DNA from: Pseudodonghicola sp048268305 | GTDB taxonomy: Bacteria; Pseudomonadota; Alphaproteobacteria; Rhodobacterales; Rhodobacteraceae | DNA: 64,000 bases | Assembly: GCF_048268305.1 (NCBI RefSeq) | Contig: NZ_JBLWVT010000001.1 | Location: 310,001-374,000 of the forward strand | Direction of reading: 5' to 3' | Shown here: positions 7,683 to 15,855 of the stretch, piece by piece | Position numbering within the stretch: the first letter of the stretch is position 1 | Layout: each line of letters starts with the position of its first letter | The notes under the pieces: generated by a model | Told to the model about the DNA's origin: nothing | Database searches by the model: none | The model's input: the letters and a program-made list of their open reading frames with translations, nothing else | Position numbers and translations under genes: made by a program

Positions 7683-8182
7683 AGCGGCCCGCCATCACCC
7701 CGGTGACGCCCGCCCCCGAGGAGGGGGTGACGCAGGTGTCGGATGCGACGCTGCGCGAATTCATCGGCTATCACATGAAGCGCGCCTTCAACGTGGTGCA
7801 GGCCGATCTGAACCAGACGCTGAAGCCGCTGGAGCTGCGCATGGTGACCTATTCGGCGCTGGTGCTGATCGTCGACAATCCGGGGCTGCGCCAATCGCAA
7901 CTGGCCGAGGCGCTGGATGTCGAGCGCGCCAATCTGGTGGTGATCGTGGACGAGCTGGAGGGCCGCGACCTGATCACCCGCGACCGGGTGCCGACCGACC
8001 GGCGCGCCTATGCGCTGAACCCGACCTTGGCGGGACGGCGGCTTTGCAGCAAGGCGGTGGAGGCCGTCCGCGGCCACGAGCGGCGTATGCTGGGCGGCAT
8101 GGAGGAGGAGACCAAGCAGGCGGTGATCCGGGCGATGTCCCTGATCAGCCGCGGCTCGGAGGGAGGTTCAAAGGGAGGATGA
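7679..8182 (+). CDS. MarR-family transcriptional regulator
   Basis: 167-residue winged-helix regulator. The DNA-binding core runs RQSQLAEALDVERANLVVIVDELEGRDLITRDRVPTDRRAYAL (recognition helix, then wing with the conserved D-R-R). Helices on either side form the dimer interface. Read from GTG 7679 it overlaps the crotonase stop by four bases. GTG 7727, just after GAGGAGGGG, is an equally reasonable start and would shorten it by 16 residues. It sits between a crotonase and a feruloyl-CoA synthase-like ligase, as CouR/FerR-type regulators of hydroxycinnamate degradation do. Those are de-repressed by the CoA thioester. By analogy it probably binds the operator at 6844-6864. Confidence 0.88.
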   Translation: MKRPAITPVTPAPEEGVTQVSDATLREFIGYHMKRAFNVVQADLNQTLKPLELRMVTYSALVLIVDNPGLRQSQLAEALDVERANLVVIVDELEGRDLITRDRVPTDRRAYALNPTLAGRRLCSKAVEAVRGHERRMLGGMEEETKQAVIRAMSLISRGSEGGSKGG

Positions 8183-8185
8183 ACC

Positions 8186-10000
8186 ATGAATTGCATATCG
8201 CGGTATCGTCCGCATAGCGTCCTGCGCGAGGATCGGGCCGACGGCACCGTGCTGCTGCGGTCTGGCTATGATCTGGGGCCGGTGGTGACGCGCACCGGCG
8301 ACTGGCTGCACCATTGGGCCGAAGAGGCGCCCGACCGGGTCTTTCTGGCCGAACGCCATGGCGCCGGCTGGCGCGAGGAAAGCTATCGCGCCGTGCTGGG
8401 GCAGGTGCGGGCGGTGGCCGCCGCCCTGCTTGGCCGCGGGCTGGGGCCGGATGCGCCGATCATGGTGCTGTCGGGCAATGGTGTCGATCACGGCATTCTG
8501 GCGCTGGCCTGCCAATATGCCGGCATTCCGCTGGTTCCGGTGGCCGAGCAATATTCGCTGATCCACGGCGCCCATGGCCGGCTGCGGCACGCGATGGAGC
8601 TGATCGAGCCCAAGCTGGTCTATACTGTCGATGCCGATCATTATGCCGAGGCGCTGGCGCTCGACATCTTCGAGGCGGTCGAGGTGGTGGCGAGTCGCCC
8701 AGGCCGGTCCGGTGCCACCGCCTTTGCCGATCTGCTCAAGGGCGATCCGGGCGTCGATGTGGATGCGGCCTTTGCCGCCGTCACCCCCGACACCGTGGTC
8801 AAGATCCTGATGACCTCGGGCTCGACCTCGAGCCCCAAGGGGGTGCTGACGACGCATCGGATGATGTGCGCCAATCAGGTGATGCTGGCCGAGTCGCTGC
8901 CGTTCCTGCGTGACCGGGCGCCCCGCATCATCGACTGGCTGCCGTGGAACCATGTGTTTGGCGGTTCGCATAACTTCAACATGATGCTGGCCAATGGCGG
9001 TTCGCTCTATATCGACGACGGCAAGCCGGTGAAGGGGCTGTTCGAGCGGTCGGTCGAGAACATGCGGATGATCTCGGGCACCATGCTGTTCAACGTGCCG
9101 GTGGGCTTTTCGATGATGCTCGACGCGCTGCGCAAGGACGACCACCTGCGCCGCATGGTGTTCTCGGATCTCGACATGCTGTTCTATGCCGGCGCTTCGC
9201 TGCCGCAGGAGGTCTGGGACGGGTTCGAGCGCATGGCGATCGAGGCGCGGGGTGCGGTGCCCTTGATGACCTCCTCCTGGGGGCTGACCGAGACGGCGCC
9301 GGCCACCATGATCCAGCAGGAGCCGACGGACCGCTCCGGTGTCATCGGCGTGCCGATGACCGGGGTGCGCGTCAAGCTGATCCCCGAGGAGGACGGCCGG
9401 TTCGAGGTGCGGGTGAAGGGGCCGAACATCACGCCCGGATATTTTCGGGCGCCGGAGAAGACGGCGGAGGCCTTTGATGAGGAGGGCTTCTTCATCACCG
9501 GTGACGCGATGAGCTTTGTCGACCCGACCGATCCGAACCGGGGCATGAAGTTCGAGGGGCGGATTTCCGAGGATTTCAAGCTGACCTCGGGCACCTGGGT
9601 GCGCGCCGGTCAGCTGCGGATGGAGGTTCTGGCCTGTCTGATGCCCTTGGCGCAGGACGTGGTGATCACCGGCGCCGACCGCGACGAGATCGGGGTGATG
9701 ATCTTTCCCAACCGCGAGGTTCTGGCGAACGAGGGCTTCGACGAAGCCGATCAGGGCGGCGCCCTCTCTGACCCGCGGCTGTTGTCGGACATCCACCGCT
9801 GTCTCGCCGAGCGGGCGCTGTCGATCTCGGGCAGTTCCTCGCGCATCGCCCGGGCCATGGTGCTGGCCGAGCCGCCCTCGATGGCCGAGGGCGAGATGAC
9901 CGCCAAGGGCAACCTCAATTTCCGCAAGGTGCTGGGCCGCCGGGCCGATCTGCTGGAACGGCTCTATGCGCCCGATGATCCCTGCGTGACGCGGATATGA
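8186..10000 (+). CDS. feruloyl-CoA synthase-like acyl-CoA ligase
   Basis: 604-residue adenylate-forming enzyme that activates a carboxylic acid with ATP and CoA. The P-loop ILMTSGSTSSPKGV (about residue 209), the SSWGLTETAPAT adenine-site motif, the ITGDA motif and the hinge FEGRISEDFKLTSGTW are all present. The C-terminal catalytic Lys is in MTAKGNLNFRKVL. The opening (RTGDWLHHWAEEAPDRVFLAER) and overall sequence match feruloyl-CoA synthases better than fatty-acid ligases. ATG 8186 follows AGGAGGATGAACC. It lies three bases after the MarR gene in the same operon. A related aryl-propenoate or aryl-propionate may be the true substrate. Confidence 0.87.
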   Translation: MNCISRYRPHSVLREDRADGTVLLRSGYDLGPVVTRTGDWLHHWAEEAPDRVFLAERHGAGWREESYRAVLGQVRAVAAALLGRGLGPDAPIMVLSGNGVDHGILALACQYAGIPLVPVAEQYSLIHGAHGRLRHAMELIEPKLVYTVDADHYAEALALDIFEAVEVVASRPGRSGATAFADLLKGDPGVDVDAAFAAVTPDTVVKILMTSGSTSSPKGVLTTHRMMCANQVMLAESLPFLRDRAPRIIDWLPWNHVFGGSHNFNMMLANGGSLYIDDGKPVKGLFERSVENMRMISGTMLFNVPVGFSMMLDALRKDDHLRRMVFSDLDMLFYAGASLPQEVWDGFERMAIEARGAVPLMTSSWGLTETAPATMIQQEPTDRSGVIGVPMTGVRVKLIPEEDGRFEVRVKGPNITPGYFRAPEKTAEAFDEEGFFITGDAMSFVDPTDPNRGMKFEGRISEDFKLTSGTWVRAGQLRMEVLACLMPLAQDVVITGADRDEIGVMIFPNREVLANEGFDEADQGGALSDPRLLSDIHRCLAERALSISGSSSRIARAMVLAEPPSMAEGEMTAKGNLNFRKVLGRRADLLERLYAPDDPCVTRI

Positions 10001-10029
10001 GGCCGGGCGTGCCGAGTGATGTGTTTCCG

Positions 10030-10079
10030 CCGGGGCCAAAGACCCCGGATCGCGGCCCCCCTCGGGCCGGGCGCGATCC
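10030..10079 (+). terminator. tandem hairpins after the CoA ligase
   Basis: CCGGGG/CCCCGG (10030-10048) is followed by a longer imperfect stem, GGATCGCGGCCC with GGGCCGGGCGCGATCC (10047-10079). They overlap by two bases, so only one can form at a time. There is no T-tract. They may attenuate transcription into the amidohydrolase gene. Confidence 0.4.
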
Positions 10080-10133
10080 GATGTTATTCCTGACCCGCGC
10101 CAAGCGATATTTTCCCCTGTTTCGAGGACTCAA

Positions 10134-11006
10134 ATGATCGACCTGTCCAAAATCCGCGCCATCGACATCCACACCCATGCCGAGGAACCCTGTGGCTGCC
10201 ATGCCGATGACGGTTATGACGACCTGCAATCCACCATGGCGAAATACTTCGGTGCGCCTTGGAGCCATCCGCCCACTATCCAGCAGACCGCCGCGCATTT
10301 CCGCGAACAGAACATCGCCGCGGTGATCTTCCCGGTCGATGCCGAACGCGAGACCGGCTATCGCCGCTATTCCAACGACGAGGTGGCCGAGATCGTGGCG
10401 GAGAATTCCGACGTGCTGATCCAATTCGCCTCGATCGACCCCTGGAAGGGCAAGATCGGGGTGCGCGAGGCCAGGCGGCTGATGCGCGAATATGGCATCA
10501 AGGGCTTCAAGTTCCACCCGACCATGCAGGGCTTTTACCCCAACGACCGCATCGCCTATCCGCTTTACGAGGCGATCGAGGAGGAGGGGGGCATCGCGCT
10601 GTTCCACACCGGCCAGACCGGTGTCGGCTCGGGCATGCCGGGCGGCAATGGCATGCGGCTGAAATATTCCAACCCGATGTACATGGATGACGTGGCGGTC
10701 GATTTCCCCGATCTCAAGATCATCCTCGCCCACCCCTCCTTCCCCTGGCAGGAAGAGGCGCTGTCGGTGGCCCAGCACAAGCCCAACGTCTATATCGACC
10801 TCTCCGGCTGGTCGCCGAAGTATTTCCCGCCGCTTCTGGTGAAATACTGCAACTCGATCCTGCGCAAGAAGGTGCTGTTCGGCTCCGACTGGCCGATGAT
10901 CACGCCGGAGCGCTGGCTCGCTGATTTCGAGAAGATCGAGATCAAGGACGAGCTGCGCGAGGACATCACCAAGAACAACGCCGCCCGGCTGCTGGGGCTG
11001 CTGTAA
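10134..11006 (+). CDS. amidohydrolase-2 family (ACMSD-like) hydrolase/decarboxylase
   Basis: 290-residue TIM-barrel metal enzyme of the ACMSD/LigW/gamma-resorcylate branch. The N-terminal metal motif is DIHTHAE. A second His is in GFKFHPTMQG, a third in ALFHTGQ, and ILAHPSFPW and the metal Asp in LFGSDWPMITPERW complete the set. Members decarboxylate or hydrolyse ring-derived acids, or cleave C-C bonds. The neighbouring ligase, crotonase and acyl-CoA dehydrogenase suggest it acts on an aromatic or ring-opened intermediate. This is inference from context. GAGGACTCAA precedes ATG 10134. Confidence 0.85.
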   Translation: MIDLSKIRAIDIHTHAEEPCGCHADDGYDDLQSTMAKYFGAPWSHPPTIQQTAAHFREQNIAAVIFPVDAERETGYRRYSNDEVAEIVAENSDVLIQFASIDPWKGKIGVREARRLMREYGIKGFKFHPTMQGFYPNDRIAYPLYEAIEEEGGIALFHTGQTGVGSGMPGGNGMRLKYSNPMYMDDVAVDFPDLKIILAHPSFPWQEEALSVAQHKPNVYIDLSGWSPKYFPPLLVKYCNSILRKKVLFGSDWPMITPERWLADFEKIEIKDELREDITKNNAARLLGLL

Positions 11007-11025
11007 CCACGACCGCGCCGGCCCA

Positions 11026-11049
11026 CCCCGTGCCCCTAGGGGCGCGGGG
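11026..11049 (+). other. strong GC hairpin between amidohydrolase and acyl-CoA dehydrogenase
   Basis: CCCCGTGCCCC pairs with GGGGCGCGGGG around a TA loop (one T-G pair). There is no U-tract. It may be an mRNA-stability or attenuation hairpin 19 bases after the amidohydrolase stop. Confidence 0.45.
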
Positions 11050-11089
11050 TGTGGCCTTGCGCCCGCCTGTCCTCCGGGGAAGATGACGC

Positions 11090-12661
11090 ATGAAACCCTT
11101 TTCCGCACCGCTCGACGATATCCTTTTCACCCTGACCCATGTGGCGGGGGCAGGGACGACGCCCGGTTGGGACGCCGAGATGGCCGCAGGGATCGCCGGC
11201 CATTTCGCCGCCTTCGCCGAGGGCGAGATCGCGCCGCTGGATGAACCTGGCGATCAGCAAGGGTGCCGGCTGGAGGGCGGGCGGGTGCGGATGCCCGACG
11301 GCTTTGCCGCGCTCTATCAGTCCTATGCCGATCAGGGCTGGCCGGGGCTGACCGCGCCCGAAGACTGGGGCGGGCAGGGGATGGGGGCGCTGATGCTGGC
11401 CATCACCTCGGAAATCTTCTCGGGCGCCAATCATGCGCTGCAGATGGTCACCGGGCTGGTGCCCGGCGCGATCCGCACCCTCCTGCGGTTTGGAACCGAG
11501 GATCAGAAGGCGCGCCATCTGCCCGGCCTCGCGTCGGGCGAGACGCTGGCGACCATGTGTCTGACCGAACCCGGCGCCGGGTCGGATCTGGCCCGGGTGC
11601 GCTGCCGGGCGGAGCGGGACGGCGGATTGTGGCGGATCACCGGCGAGAAGATCTTCATCTCCGGCGGCGATCAGGACATCAGTCCGCGCATCCTGCATCT
11701 GGTCCTGGCCCGCACCTCGGACGAGGGCATCAGGGGGCTGTCGCTGTTCCTTTGCCCCTCTGGGCGCGCCGACGGCAGCCGCAACGCCGTCGCCGTCACC
11801 CGGATCGAGGAAAAGATGGGGCTGCATGCCTCGCCCACCTGCCAGCTTGCCTTCGACGGCGCCGAGGCCGAGCTGATCGGGGAGGAGGGGCAGGGGCTGC
11901 GCGCCATGTTCACGATGATGAACCACGCCCGCGCCGATGTGGCCTTGCAAGGCGTCGCCCATGCGGCGCGCGCCCATGACATCGCGGCCGCCTATGCGGC
12001 GGAGCGTCTGCAGGGCCGCACGCCTGACGGGGCGCCGGCGCGGCTTGATCAGCATGCCGACGTGCGCCGCATGCTGGACGAGATCGACGCCTGTGCTCTG
12101 GGCGGCCGGGCGGTGGTGCATCTGGCCTATGCGGTGATGGAACGCGGCGACGATCCGGCGCTGGTGGAATTCCTGACGCCGGTGGCCAAGGTGCTCTGCA
12201 CCGAAGGCGGCATGCGGGCGGCGGAACTGGGCACCCAGGTGCTGGGCGGCTATGGCTATCTGCGCGAATACCGGCTGGAGCAGACCTATCGCGATGCCCG
12301 CATCACCGCGATCTACGAGGGCGCCAATGGCATCCATGCGCGGATGCTGGTCACCCGGCTGCTCGGCGGGGCGGAGGCGGCGGCTTTCGACGCCTTCCTG
12401 ACAGACGAGGGCGGGGCGGGCGATCTGGCCGATCTCTGGCGGCGGGCGCGGGGGCATCTGATGGCGCTTCCCGATCCGACGCCGCAGGCGCATGATTTCA
12501 TGCAGCTCACCGCGCTGGTGCTGCTCGATTGCGTCTGGGCCCGCATCCTGGCCGCCGCCGATCACCATCCCGATCCGGCGCGGCTGCGGCGGGTGGCGAC
12601 CGGGGCCGCCGCCCGCGGGCGTGCTTTTGCGCAGGCCCATGCGGATTGCGTCGGGGTTTGA
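11090..12661 (+). CDS. acyl-CoA dehydrogenase
   Basis: 523-residue FAD enzyme that introduces a 2,3-double bond in an acyl-CoA and passes electrons to ETF. The FAD/substrate motif MCLTEPGAGSDL, the ITGEKIFISGGD segment, the EKMGLHASPTCQL motif and the catalytic Glu in ITAIYEGANGIHARML are intact. The length and closing domain fit the long branch that includes DmdC (3-methylmercaptopropionyl-CoA dehydrogenase), although it is shorter than the ~590 residues usual there. It ends the CoA-ligase/crotonase/amidohydrolase island, so an aryl-propionyl-CoA-type substrate is a reasonable guess. Confidence 0.9.
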   Translation: MKPFSAPLDDILFTLTHVAGAGTTPGWDAEMAAGIAGHFAAFAEGEIAPLDEPGDQQGCRLEGGRVRMPDGFAALYQSYADQGWPGLTAPEDWGGQGMGALMLAITSEIFSGANHALQMVTGLVPGAIRTLLRFGTEDQKARHLPGLASGETLATMCLTEPGAGSDLARVRCRAERDGGLWRITGEKIFISGGDQDISPRILHLVLARTSDEGIRGLSLFLCPSGRADGSRNAVAVTRIEEKMGLHASPTCQLAFDGAEAELIGEEGQGLRAMFTMMNHARADVALQGVAHAARAHDIAAAYAAERLQGRTPDGAPARLDQHADVRRMLDEIDACALGGRAVVHLAYAVMERGDDPALVEFLTPVAKVLCTEGGMRAAELGTQVLGGYGYLREYRLEQTYRDARITAIYEGANGIHARMLVTRLLGGAEAAAFDAFLTDEGGAGDLADLWRRARGHLMALPDPTPQAHDFMQLTALVLLDCVWARILAAADHHPDPARLRRVATGAAARGRAFAQAHADCVGV

Positions 12662-12761
12662 TCGGGGTCCATCAAACTGGCCTGCTCGACATTGAAAAAG
12701 TGGATATATGTCAGGGCATTGGTCGCTCCTAGGCTCCGCTGAAACAACAGCGAGGTTTCCC

Positions 12762-13079
12762 ATGTGTTCCGAAGGCGGATCGGCCCTGGCCACGGCCATG
12801 ATCGACAACGAACGTGTCCGCGTCACCGAATGGCGGTTCAAGGCGCCCGGCGACAGCACCGGCTGGCATCGGCATGAATACGACTATGTCGTGGTGCCGC
12901 TGTTCGACGGGTTTCTGGAAATCCATCTGCCGGGCGGCGAGGTGATCCAATGGCCGGTGCAGAACGGCGTGCCCTATTACAAGCCGCTCGGGGCCGAGCA
13001 TGACGTGATCAACCCCAACGATTTCGAATGCGCCTTTGTCGAGATCGAGCTGCGGGAAGCCCCGCGCCCCGCAGCCTGA
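12762..13079 (+). CDS. cupin-domain protein
   Basis: 105-residue single cupin barrel. The metal-binding motif 1 is GWHRHEYDYVVVPLFDGFLEI, with two His and a Glu-equivalent. Motif 2 is the GAEHDVINPNDFECAFVEIE stretch with one His. Small cupins of this kind are often isomerases, sugar-acid enzymes or ligand sensors; the function here is unknown. ATG 12762 is preferred over 12708 because GCGAGG lies just ahead and the preceding residues look non-coding. It follows the acyl-CoA dehydrogenase by 100 bases and may be part of the catabolic island. Confidence 0.75.
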   Translation: MCSEGGSALATAMIDNERVRVTEWRFKAPGDSTGWHRHEYDYVVVPLFDGFLEIHLPGGEVIQWPVQNGVPYYKPLGAEHDVINPNDFECAFVEIELREAPRPAA

Positions 13080-13123
13080 CGCCTCCCCGCTGCGGGTTGT
13101 CCCTGTCGCGAAACGCGGCGGGG

Positions 13124-13894
13124 TCAGCCCGCGAAGGGGTCGGCGGGATAGCCCACCCGCGCCAGATAAAGCCCCTGCGGCGGACAGACCGGGCCGCAGG
13201 CGGCGCGGTCGCACGCTTTGAGCGCGCGGCTTACGTCCTCGGGCGCCCAGGCCCCGGCGCCGACCCGTTCCAGCGTGCCGACAAAGCTGCGCACCTGATT
13301 GTGCAGGAACGACCGGGCGCGAACGTGGAAATGGATCTCAGGGCCTGAGAAGCCGTTAACCGCCTCTACCCGCAGCTCGTCCAGCGTTTTCACCGGGCTC
13401 GCCGCCTGGCAGATCGAACTGCGGAAGGTGGTAAAGTCATGCTGCCCCAGCAGCAGATCGGCGCCGGCCTGCATTCGGTCCACATCGAGCGGATGGGTGA
13501 CCTGCCAGACCTGGCCGGCGTCATGGGTCGCGGGCGCGCGGCGGACCAGGATGCGGAACAGATATTGCCGCTCCACCGCTGAAAACCGCGCGTGCCAGTC
13601 GTCGGCGACCCGGGCGGCAGCGACGATGGCGACCGGCTGCGGCTTCAGATGGTAATTCAACGCCTCCGACAGCCGGAAGGGATCCCAATCCTTGGTCAGG
13701 TCGCAATGGGCCACCTGGCCCAGCCCGTGGACGCCGGCATCCGTGCGGCCGGCGGCGGCGATGGTATGGGGGCCGGGTTCCAGCCGCGCCAGCGCCGCCT
13801 CGATCGCACCCTGGACCGAGGGCAGATCCTTCTGCCTCTGCCAGCCGGCAAAGGGGGCGCCCTGATATTCGACTTTCAACGCGTAACGTGGCAT
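13124..13894 (-). CDS. truA: tRNA pseudouridine(38-40) synthase
   Basis: 256 residues. It converts uridines 38-40 in the tRNA anticodon arm to pseudouridine. The opening MPRYALKVEYQGAPFAGWQRQ, the catalytic Asp in AAGRTDAGVHGLGQV, and the RSFLHNQVRSFVGTL motif are diagnostic. It is convergent with the cupin gene, and divergent from ycjX with about 100 bases between their starts. Confidence 0.96.
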   Translation of the reverse strand: MPRYALKVEYQGAPFAGWQRQKDLPSVQGAIEAALARLEPGPHTIAAAGRTDAGVHGLGQVAHCDLTKDWDPFRLSEALNYHLKPQPVAIVAAARVADDWHARFSAVERQYLFRILVRRAPATHDAGQVWQVTHPLDVDRMQAGADLLLGQHDFTTFRSSICQAASPVKTLDELRVEAVNGFSGPEIHFHVRARSFLHNQVRSFVGTLERVGAGAWAPEDVSRALKACDRAACGPVCPPQGLYLARVGYPADPFAG

Positions 13895-13993
13895 GGCCTT
13901 GGCAGTAGCGTGGCGGGTCGGCGTGGGCAAGTCCCGCTTGGCCCCGGCGCGTGGCATGCCTATCTTGGGCGGGCATTGAGGCGGGAGACGGAT

Positions 13994-15409
13994 TTGATCA
14001 TCACCGATCTGGCGGATGAGGTGGCGCGCGGGGTCGAAAGCCTCGGCGGGCGCATTTCCGAAACCTTCTTCGAACCGGTCATCCGGCTGGGGGTCACCGG
14101 GCTTGCCCGCTCGGGCAAGACGGTCTTCATCACTTCCTTGGTGGCGAACCTGCTGGACCGCGGCCGCATGCCCGGGCTGGTGGCGGCGCAGGAGGGGCGG
14201 ATCGAGGCCGCCTTTCTGCAACCGCAGCCCGATGTCACCGTGCCCCGCTTCGAGTTCGAGGAGCATCTGGCGGCGCTGACCGGTCCGCACCCGCATTGGC
14301 CGGAAAGCACCCGGTCGATCTCGGAACTCAGGCTGTCGCTTCGGGTGCGGCCCTCGGGGCTGCTGGCGGGGCTGCAGGGGCCGCGCACCGTGCATCTCGA
14401 TATCGTCGATTACCCGGGCGAATGGCTGCTCGACCTGGCGCTTCTGGACATGTCCTATCGCGACTGGGCGGAGGATGCGCTGAACCGCCTGGCCCACCGA
14501 CCCGAGGCGCAGCCCTATCTGGACCAGGCCCGCGCCACCGATCCCGATGCCGCGCTGGACGAACCGGTGGCGCAGGCGCTGGCCCGCAGCTTTACCGCCT
14601 ATCTCGACACCGCGCGGGGCAGCGGATCCTATGACTGCATCCCGCCGGGGCGGTTCCTGCTGCCGGGCGATCTGGCGGGCTCTCCCGTCTTGACCTTTGC
14701 GCCGATCCCCGAGGGTGCTGGCCGGCGTGGCAGCCTTCTGCGCGAGATGGAGCGGCGGTTCGAGGCCTATAAGGCCAAGGTGGTGAAACCCTTCTTCCAC
14801 GATCACTTCGCCCGCATCGACCGGCAGGTGGTGCTGGTCGATGCGCTGGGGGCGATCCATGCCGGCCCGCAGGGGGTGGAGGATCTGCGCCGCGCGATGG
14901 AGGGGATCCTTGGCGCCTTCCGCCCCGGTCGCAACGCCTTTCTGACCCGGCTCTGGCGCGGCAGGCGGGTCGACCGCATCCTGTTTGCCGCCACCAAGGC
15001 GGATCACCTGCACCACAGCCAGCACGCCCGGCTGACCGCGATCATGGAGGCGCTGACCCGCAGCGCCCGGGATCGCGCGCAATTCGCCGGGGCGGAGACG
15101 GCGGCGATGGCCATCGCCTCGCTGCGCGCCACCACCGAGGAAATGCGCGAGCATGACGGGCAGCAACTGCCCTGCGTGCGTGGGCGGTTGCTGGAGGATG
15201 GCCGGCAGGCGGCGTTTTACCCGGGCGAGCTGCCCGAGGATCCGGCGCGGCTGCTCGCCCCCGCGCGGCAGGGCGCGCGCTCCTGGCTTGGCGCCGATTA
15301 CGGGCTGATGCGCTTCGCCCCGGCGCCGCTGGCGCTGCATCCCGGTGACGGGCCGCCGCACATCCGGCTGGATCGCGCCGCGCAATTCCTGATCGGAGAT
15401 CGGTTGTGA
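13994..15409 (+). CDS. ycjX: YcjX-family P-loop NTPase
   Basis: 471-residue GTPase-like protein of the YcjX/DUF463 family. The P-loop is GLARSGKTVFITSLVANLL (about residue 39). DIVDYPGEWLLDL resembles a switch II/G3 element, and FAATKADHLHHSQH a G4 [N/T]KxD motif. In enterobacteria ycjX and ycjF lie beside the psp envelope-stress operon. Here they flank a GNAT gene in a tightly overlapping operon. Start TTG 13994 has GGGAG six bases upstream; no nearer ATG or GTG keeps the conserved opening. The molecular role of the family is unresolved; an envelope-stress link is by analogy. Confidence 0.9.
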   Translation: MIITDLADEVARGVESLGGRISETFFEPVIRLGVTGLARSGKTVFITSLVANLLDRGRMPGLVAAQEGRIEAAFLQPQPDVTVPRFEFEEHLAALTGPHPHWPESTRSISELRLSLRVRPSGLLAGLQGPRTVHLDIVDYPGEWLLDLALLDMSYRDWAEDALNRLAHRPEAQPYLDQARATDPDAALDEPVAQALARSFTAYLDTARGSGSYDCIPPGRFLLPGDLAGSPVLTFAPIPEGAGRRGSLLREMERRFEAYKAKVVKPFFHDHFARIDRQVVLVDALGAIHAGPQGVEDLRRAMEGILGAFRPGRNAFLTRLWRGRRVDRILFAATKADHLHHSQHARLTAIMEALTRSARDRAQFAGAETAAMAIASLRATTEEMREHDGQQLPCVRGRLLEDGRQAAFYPGELPEDPARLLAPARQGARSWLGADYGLMRFAPAPLALHPGDGPPHIRLDRAAQFLIGDRL

Positions 15410-15855
15410 GCCTTTTCCTGCGCGCCGCCCGGCCGCTCGACGCTGGGGGGATGGGGGATATTCTCCATTGCTTCCAGCGTGATACCGATTGGATGCCCGA
15501 TCATCATTCGGGGGCCGAGGCGATCGCCCATTGCGACGTGATGATCGCGCTGGGCTGGGTGACGGTGGCCGAATACGCCGGTGCCGTGGTGGGCTTTCTC
15601 GCCCGCCATGGTGAGGAGATCTGCGCGCTCTACCTCGCGCCGGGCGCACGCGGCACCGGGGTGGCCGATCTGCTGATGGCCGAGGCCAAGGCGCGGTCCC
15701 CCCGGCTGTGGCTCAGGGTGATCGAGGCCAATACCCGGGCACATCGCTTCTATCTGCGCGCGGGCTTTGCCGAGGTGGCGCGCGGCGATGGCGCCGAGAA
15801 TGACGAGAAGCTGCCGGATATCACCATGGTCTGGCCAGGGGAGGCTGCACGATGA
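15406..15855 (+). CDS. GNAT-family N-acetyltransferase
   Basis: 149-residue acetyl-CoA-dependent acyltransferase. The acetyl-CoA-binding motif A is LYLAPGARGTGVADLLMAEAKA, and the closing strand-helix is IEANTRAHRFYLRAGFAEV. GTG 15406 overlaps the ycjX stop (GTGA), and its own stop overlaps the ycjF start (ATGA), so the three are one translationally coupled operon. The substrate is unknown. Insertion of an acetyltransferase between YcjX and YcjF suggests it may act on one of them or on the same envelope process. That is inference. Confidence 0.88.
   Translation: MSLFLRAARPLDAGGMGDILHCFQRDTDWMPDHHSGAEAIAHCDVMIALGWVTVAEYAGAVVGFLARHGEEICALYLAPGARGTGVADLLMAEAKARSPRLWLRVIEANTRAHRFYLRAGFAEVARGDGAENDEKLPDITMVWPGEAAR

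Noticed and set aside
8168..10039. Minus-strand 623-codon frame
   Set aside because: Antisense to the feruloyl-CoA synthase-like gene; no domain and shadow composition.
13124..15649. Minus-strand 841-codon frame ending in TruA
   Set aside because: Only the last 256 codons, from ATG 13894, are TruA. The upstream extension is antisense to ycjX and has shadow composition.
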